From positions 1 through 64,000 of the forward strand of contig CALVYQ010000005.1 of the NCBI GenBank assembly GCA_944372335.1: a DNA stretch of 64,000 bases, read 5' to 3'. The notes under the pieces were generated by a model. That model was not told where the DNA came from, did not search any database, and saw only the letters and a list, made by a program, of their open reading frames with translations. Source of the DNA: an uncultured Clostridia bacterium. GTDB lineage: Bacteria > Bacillota > Clostridia > Christensenellales > UBA1242. Positions within the stretch are counted from its first letter, which is position 1. Each line of letters begins with the position of its first letter. This document shows positions 60,605 through 64,000 of this stretch, in pieces. A program made the position numbers and the translations under genes.

Positions 60605-63600
60605 GTGAGTGATATTTTAAAACCTTATGGAGAGGATAGAGAACCTATAAAAGTTGAAGGTTACACCGTTTCTTTGTCACCAAAGGAGTGGTTAACACGT
60701 GACCTACAAGACTTTTTCTTAGACTCTCAAATGGACGCTGTTAAATTAGGTGATTTTGAAGTTGATGGTAGTATTGATTATTCTAGAAAAGCTGATAAGG
60801 GGAAAATAGGCTTAGAATCTAGCAGAGTTTCCAGCGAGATATCAAAACTTCAAGATCCTGTTGAAGTTAAGGTGTTGCGTGAAGAGAAGTCAAGTATGTT
60901 CTCTGTTGATACCACAGATGTATCCTTATATATGTTTGGCTTAGACACAAAGATAAAAGCGAACAAAGCTGATGTCGGAATTTCAAAAGATAGCCAACTT
61001 GTTGGAAGAGCATTTCTAGTTCCAAAAGCATCAAGCACCGTAAGCGAGCTACCAAGTGGCTACGAAGCAGAAAAGAAATATAAAGATAATGATGGCAACA
61101 TTGTTATTTATCATGAACAAATCGATGGCGATGGGAAGAAGTCTTACATCGAAGAGACAATAAAAGTCACACAAGCTCAACTTGTAAAAAATATGGGCAT
61201 TGAGAAAAAGAAAGGTCAACCATCAAGATTTGTTGTTGTTCCTGAAAATGTAACAAAAAATTGGGACGGAAAAGTTGGACAATCTTCAAAAAAAGATATT
61301 AATAGTGGTAATGGTCTTCTTGCTGATTTAGGTGATGATAGAGATAGTGTAAACAAAAATCTACTTAGAGGCGAGGCTTTAACTTATGTTTTTGAAACTG
61401 AGTTAAAGGAAAAAGCTCCAATCAGAATTAAAGAACCTAAGGTTGTTGAGCTTCCAAAGAAAAAAGTAGAAACAAAACTTCCAGAGTTTGTTGATGGCTC
61501 AGGAAAAGTCTATGGATATTGGAAATTTAAAGGACAGATTCCAACCGCTGTTGTTGGCGATTCAAGAGTTCGTCCTTTCCGTGAAGCAAAAAAGACACAA
61601 CTTGCTTCAATCAAAAAACAAAATAAGCAAAATGAAAAGATAGAAAGAGAGATTGAGGGTATTGATGAGTGGCTCCTTGCAAATCCAGGTGCCACAAACA
61701 AGCAAATCTCTGACAAACAAAGAAGAAGAGCAGAACTTGTTGACAAGATAACTGAAGATAGAACAATGCGTATCTATGCAGTTGAAAATGAGGGTGGCAA
61801 CAAGAAGATTGACTTCTATGTTTACCTCGGCGATGAAAGACATGCTCCAAAGACTGCTGATGATTTTAAAACAAACAGTGGAGTTTATAAAATTCGTAAA
61901 GCAGGCTTTGAGATCATGAATAAAACTCGCACTCCTGTTCTTGAAGTCTATGGCAAGCCTCATGAAAACGAATCGGGCAAGATTGTGTATGACGGAACAA
62001 GAAGAATTGTCGATGTAACAAGGGGCGGAAATGAGGAGTTGAATGCCTTTTGTGATGCATTTGCAAAGGCAGAGAAAGATGCTGAAAACACAACCGCCTT
62101 TGATGAAGCTTTCTATCTTGATAAGAGTGTAAGAAAACATATAAGCAAAGAATTGGCAGAAGATTTAGATAGACAAAAGAACGCATACTATGAATCTGTG
62201 AAAGGGTCAGCAAAGGTTAAAAAGCAAGACACCTCAGAGATGTCTAAAGAAGATAAAGTGAGAGCGAAAGCAAGATATAAAGCTGAGAAGGCTAGAGCTA
62301 AGACTGAAAAAACAAGAGCAAAAGATACTTCGAGTGGATTTAAGTCAGGTTTTTTTAAGAGTGGATTTCCAGAAAAACTTGCCACACTTGCAATTGGTGT
62401 TGGAATTGGAGTTGGGGCTATGGCTATTGCAACACAGGGTGTTGATATAGCAAACAGCAATCAACTTAGAGATATGGCAGAAACAAACGCAGAATCACAT
62501 ATCGCTCAAGTTCTTGAAGATGATGCAGTGGCTAGAAGTGTAAGTTATAACGCATTTGAAAATGAGGCAGAGCCAACACTATTTAACTATAAAGCAGAAA
62601 ATAGTGCCGATAATATAGTCATTGACTCAGCAAGCGAAAGCAATATTCAAAAGATGTTTGCTTCAGATAACGCAACAACCTTTGGATATGATGTTCAAAA
62701 AGATGTTGAATCGACAATACAAAGTGAAGGCTGGAGAAACGCAGCTAGAATGGCAGTTAGCAATTGGGCAGGCTTTGATTACTCTAAAGAGGGTGTTGAA
62801 GGTGCTTATTCAGCTCTTGGAAGTATGGCTGGTCAAGAGGTTAAAGAAAATGGCGTTACGCTTTCAGACAGCGAAGTTGTATATCCTGATTTAGGCACAA
62901 CTGAGGCTTCCTTTGTCAACTACTTAGAGTCACTTGGAGCAAGCGAAGAGATAGCAACAACTGCAGCAACCGCTTACGCAAACGCTTTCACAACCTCTTA
63001 TTCACTAAGCGAAGATCTTACGACCGCTCCAGAAGAAGAGCCGGATAATGAATTAGATACCACAGACGGAAGTCTCCAAGAGACATTCAGTAGTATTGTT
63101 GGTGAGTCAGTTCAAGTTATTCATGCGAATTATGATGAAACTAACAATCACGGAGTTATCTTTGGCTTAGATTCTGATAAAAATCTTGTTGGAGTAAAAT
63201 TTAATAACGGACCAGACTTTAACATAAAGGTAACTAATGCTGTCGGCTTTGAAGCAGCACTACTTGAAGCAGCTGCTGTTGATGGTTGTGAAATAATGGA
63301 ATTTAAGCCTGTTGAATGGTTAAATTTAAGTCAGTCAGAAATAGATAAAGCCTATAATTATCTTGGCGATGTATATGGCGAAAGTGCTGGACTATTCTAT
63401 AATGTAACACCTGTTAAGGCTGACAATGCAACTAAAGCTCATTATGGTGTAAATATTGTAAGTGTTGCAGAAGCTACTCTTGATGTTACTATTGAAAGCG
63501 TCAATGTATATCCTGAGACTTACAAAACGGCAACTGAGGAAGATGTTTTCAAGACGGCAGTAAGCGAAGCAACAGATGGCAAATATGCAGGGGCAAGTGG

Positions 63601-63766
63601 TCACTACACAGATCCTAATGAGCCTACCATGGAAACAACAATTGCAAACGAACTTGATCCAACAACAAAAGCTCAAGCAGGAGAAGCATTACAAAAACAA
63701 ACTCCAACTCTCAATCAAGGCGGAGTGATACCTGTATCAAAAGAATCAAAAGAGCGTGAGAAATAA
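60605..63766 (+). CDS. single-pass membrane protein of unknown function (1053 aa)
   Basis: GTG start after AGGAGG. Residues 1-590 are soluble and charged, with coiled-coil stretches near 360-390 (KKQNKQNEKIEREIEG) and a long basic linker (about 545-590, RAKARYKAEKARAKTEK). One membrane segment at about 592-612 (LATLAIGVGIGVGAMAIATQ) follows; the basic linker before it predicts an inside N-terminus. Residues 615-1053 would be outside, acidic and Ala/Ser/Thr-rich. No signal peptide and no known domain. It might be a large envelope protein with a sizeable cytoplasmic part. No family recognised. Confidence 0.7.
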   Translation: MSDILKPYGEDREPIKVEGYTVSLSPKEWLTRDLQDFFLDSQMDAVKLGDFEVDGSIDYSRKADKGKIGLESSRVSSEISKLQDPVEVKVLREEKSSMFSVDTTDVSLYMFGLDTKIKANKADVGISKDSQLVGRAFLVPKASSTVSELPSGYEAEKKYKDNDGNIVIYHEQIDGDGKKSYIEETIKVTQAQLVKNMGIEKKKGQPSRFVVVPENVTKNWDGKVGQSSKKDINSGNGLLADLGDDRDSVNKNLLRGEALTYVFETELKEKAPIRIKEPKVVELPKKKVETKLPEFVDGSGKVYGYWKFKGQIPTAVVGDSRVRPFREAKKTQLASIKKQNKQNEKIEREIEGIDEWLLANPGATNKQISDKQRRRAELVDKITEDRTMRIYAVENEGGNKKIDFYVYLGDERHAPKTADDFKTNSGVYKIRKAGFEIMNKTRTPVLEVYGKPHENESGKIVYDGTRRIVDVTRGGNEELNAFCDAFAKAEKDAENTTAFDEAFYLDKSVRKHISKELAEDLDRQKNAYYESVKGSAKVKKQDTSEMSKEDKVRAKARYKAEKARAKTEKTRAKDTSSGFKSGFFKSGFPEKLATLAIGVGIGVGAMAIATQGVDIANSNQLRDMAETNAESHIAQVLEDDAVARSVSYNAFENEAEPTLFNYKAENSADNIVIDSASESNIQKMFASDNATTFGYDVQKDVESTIQSEGWRNAARMAVSNWAGFDYSKEGVEGAYSALGSMAGQEVKENGVTLSDSEVVYPDLGTTEASFVNYLESLGASEEIATTAATAYANAFTTSYSLSEDLTTAPEEEPDNELDTTDGSLQETFSSIVGESVQVIHANYDETNNHGVIFGLDSDKNLVGVKFNNGPDFNIKVTNAVGFEAALLEAAAVDGCEIMEFKPVEWLNLSQSEIDKAYNYLGDVYGESAGLFYNVTPVKADNATKAHYGVNIVSVAEATLDVTIESVNVYPETYKTATEEDVFKTAVSEATDGKYAGASGHYTDPNEPTMETTIANELDPTTKAQAGEALQKQTPTLNQGGVIPVSKESKEREK

Positions 63767-63770
63767 AAAC

Positions 63771-63805
63771 AAAAATAGTTAGATTTTAAAGTCTAACTAT
63801 TTTTA
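63771..63805. terminator. bidirectional terminator
   Basis: AAAAATAGTTAGA/TCTAACTATTTTT hairpin with A-run and T-run, between two convergent genes. Confidence 0.85.
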
Positions 63806-63999
63806 TTTATAATATTTAAAAGATTTTTTAATTTCAGTTTGTTTTGCTTTTTATATGCTAGATAAAATGTAACAGAAGCCTCTTCATCTAAAATAGGCAA
63901 ACTCATCCTATCTAGCTCAGAACGCAAGGGCAAGGTGATGTTTGTGGAAAAGTTTGGAATTGTTGAGGCGTTTATTATCTCATACAGATTCTCCATAGA
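63793..63999 (-). CDS. C-terminal end of a possible LysR regulator, cut by window edge
   Basis: The frame stays open to the window edge, so the real start lies outside. The visible 68 residues end in SLPILDEEASVTFYLAYKKQ...LKNLLNIINKNS, which resembles the last strand and helix of LysR substrate-binding domains (PLP..........YLAY....L.......). With so little sequence the assignment is tentative. Confidence 0.4.
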   Translation of the reverse strand, partial: SMENLYEIINASTIPNFSTNITLPLRSELDRMSLPILDEEASVTFYLAYKKQNKLKLKNLLNIINKNS

Positions 64000-64000
64000 T

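Overview
The window is A+T-rich bacterial DNA with standard-code genes, strong AGGAGG-type ribosome binding sites, TTGACA/TATAAT promoters and hairpin-plus-T-run terminators. The gene content (yqzL-recO pair, pyruvate formate-lyase with its activase, a rubredoxin-type flavoprotein, a Spo0A-type DNA-binding domain, heterodimeric ABC exporters) points to an anaerobic low-GC Bacillota, probably an uncultured Clostridia lineage. No species can be named from sequence alone.

Layout. 1-320: a tRNA-Ile cut by the window edge, followed by decayed tRNA copies in a tandem array of about 100 bp units, all downstream of a perfect-consensus minus-strand promoter. 631-3265: small genes (PH-like protein, Cys/Gly-rich peptide, lipoprotein, flavin reductase-rubredoxin). 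3424-10968: a tight seven-gene operon that is the main discovery candidate. 11138-15204: a heterodimeric ABC exporter and a small membrane-anchored protein. 15367-18332: pflB-pflA. 18588-24713: phosphohexomutase, glycolipid-type glycosyltransferase, yqzL-recO and unknowns. 25051-38739: one giant repetitive surface protein of about 4560 residues. 38996-43649: a type II-C-like CRISPR locus (tracrRNA, cas9, cas1, cas2) with no array in the window. 43855-51099: lysS, an ABC-2 exporter, an HD hydrolase divergent from a LysR regulator, an MBL-fold hydrolase and an orphan Spo0A-type effector domain. 51333-54803: a second heterodimeric ABC exporter. 55054-63999: tRNA-Leu, coiled-coil and unknown proteins, comEC-holA, an HD hydrolase, a 1053-residue membrane protein and the end of a possible LysR gene.

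The operon at 3424-10968 encodes, in order: an SPFH-type protein with two C-terminal zinc ribbons; a membrane-anchored coiled-coil protein; a small TPR-like protein; two proteins of about 200 residues that look like ESCRT-III/Snf7 subunits; a Vps4/CdvC-type AAA ATPase with an N-terminal MIT-like helical domain; and a large protein with zinc ribbon, TPR-like region, membrane segments and external GLUG repeats. One ESCRT-III-like subunit ends in a helix whose hydrophobic spacing matches the MIM1 motif that MIT domains bind. Read together this looks like a complete bacterial ESCRT-III/Vps4-like membrane-remodelling machine with its own membrane scaffold and surface-exposed partner. It is distinct from the PspA/Vipp1 systems, which lack a Vps4-type partner. 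This reading rests on motif and order recognition by eye and has not been tested by profile search or structure prediction.
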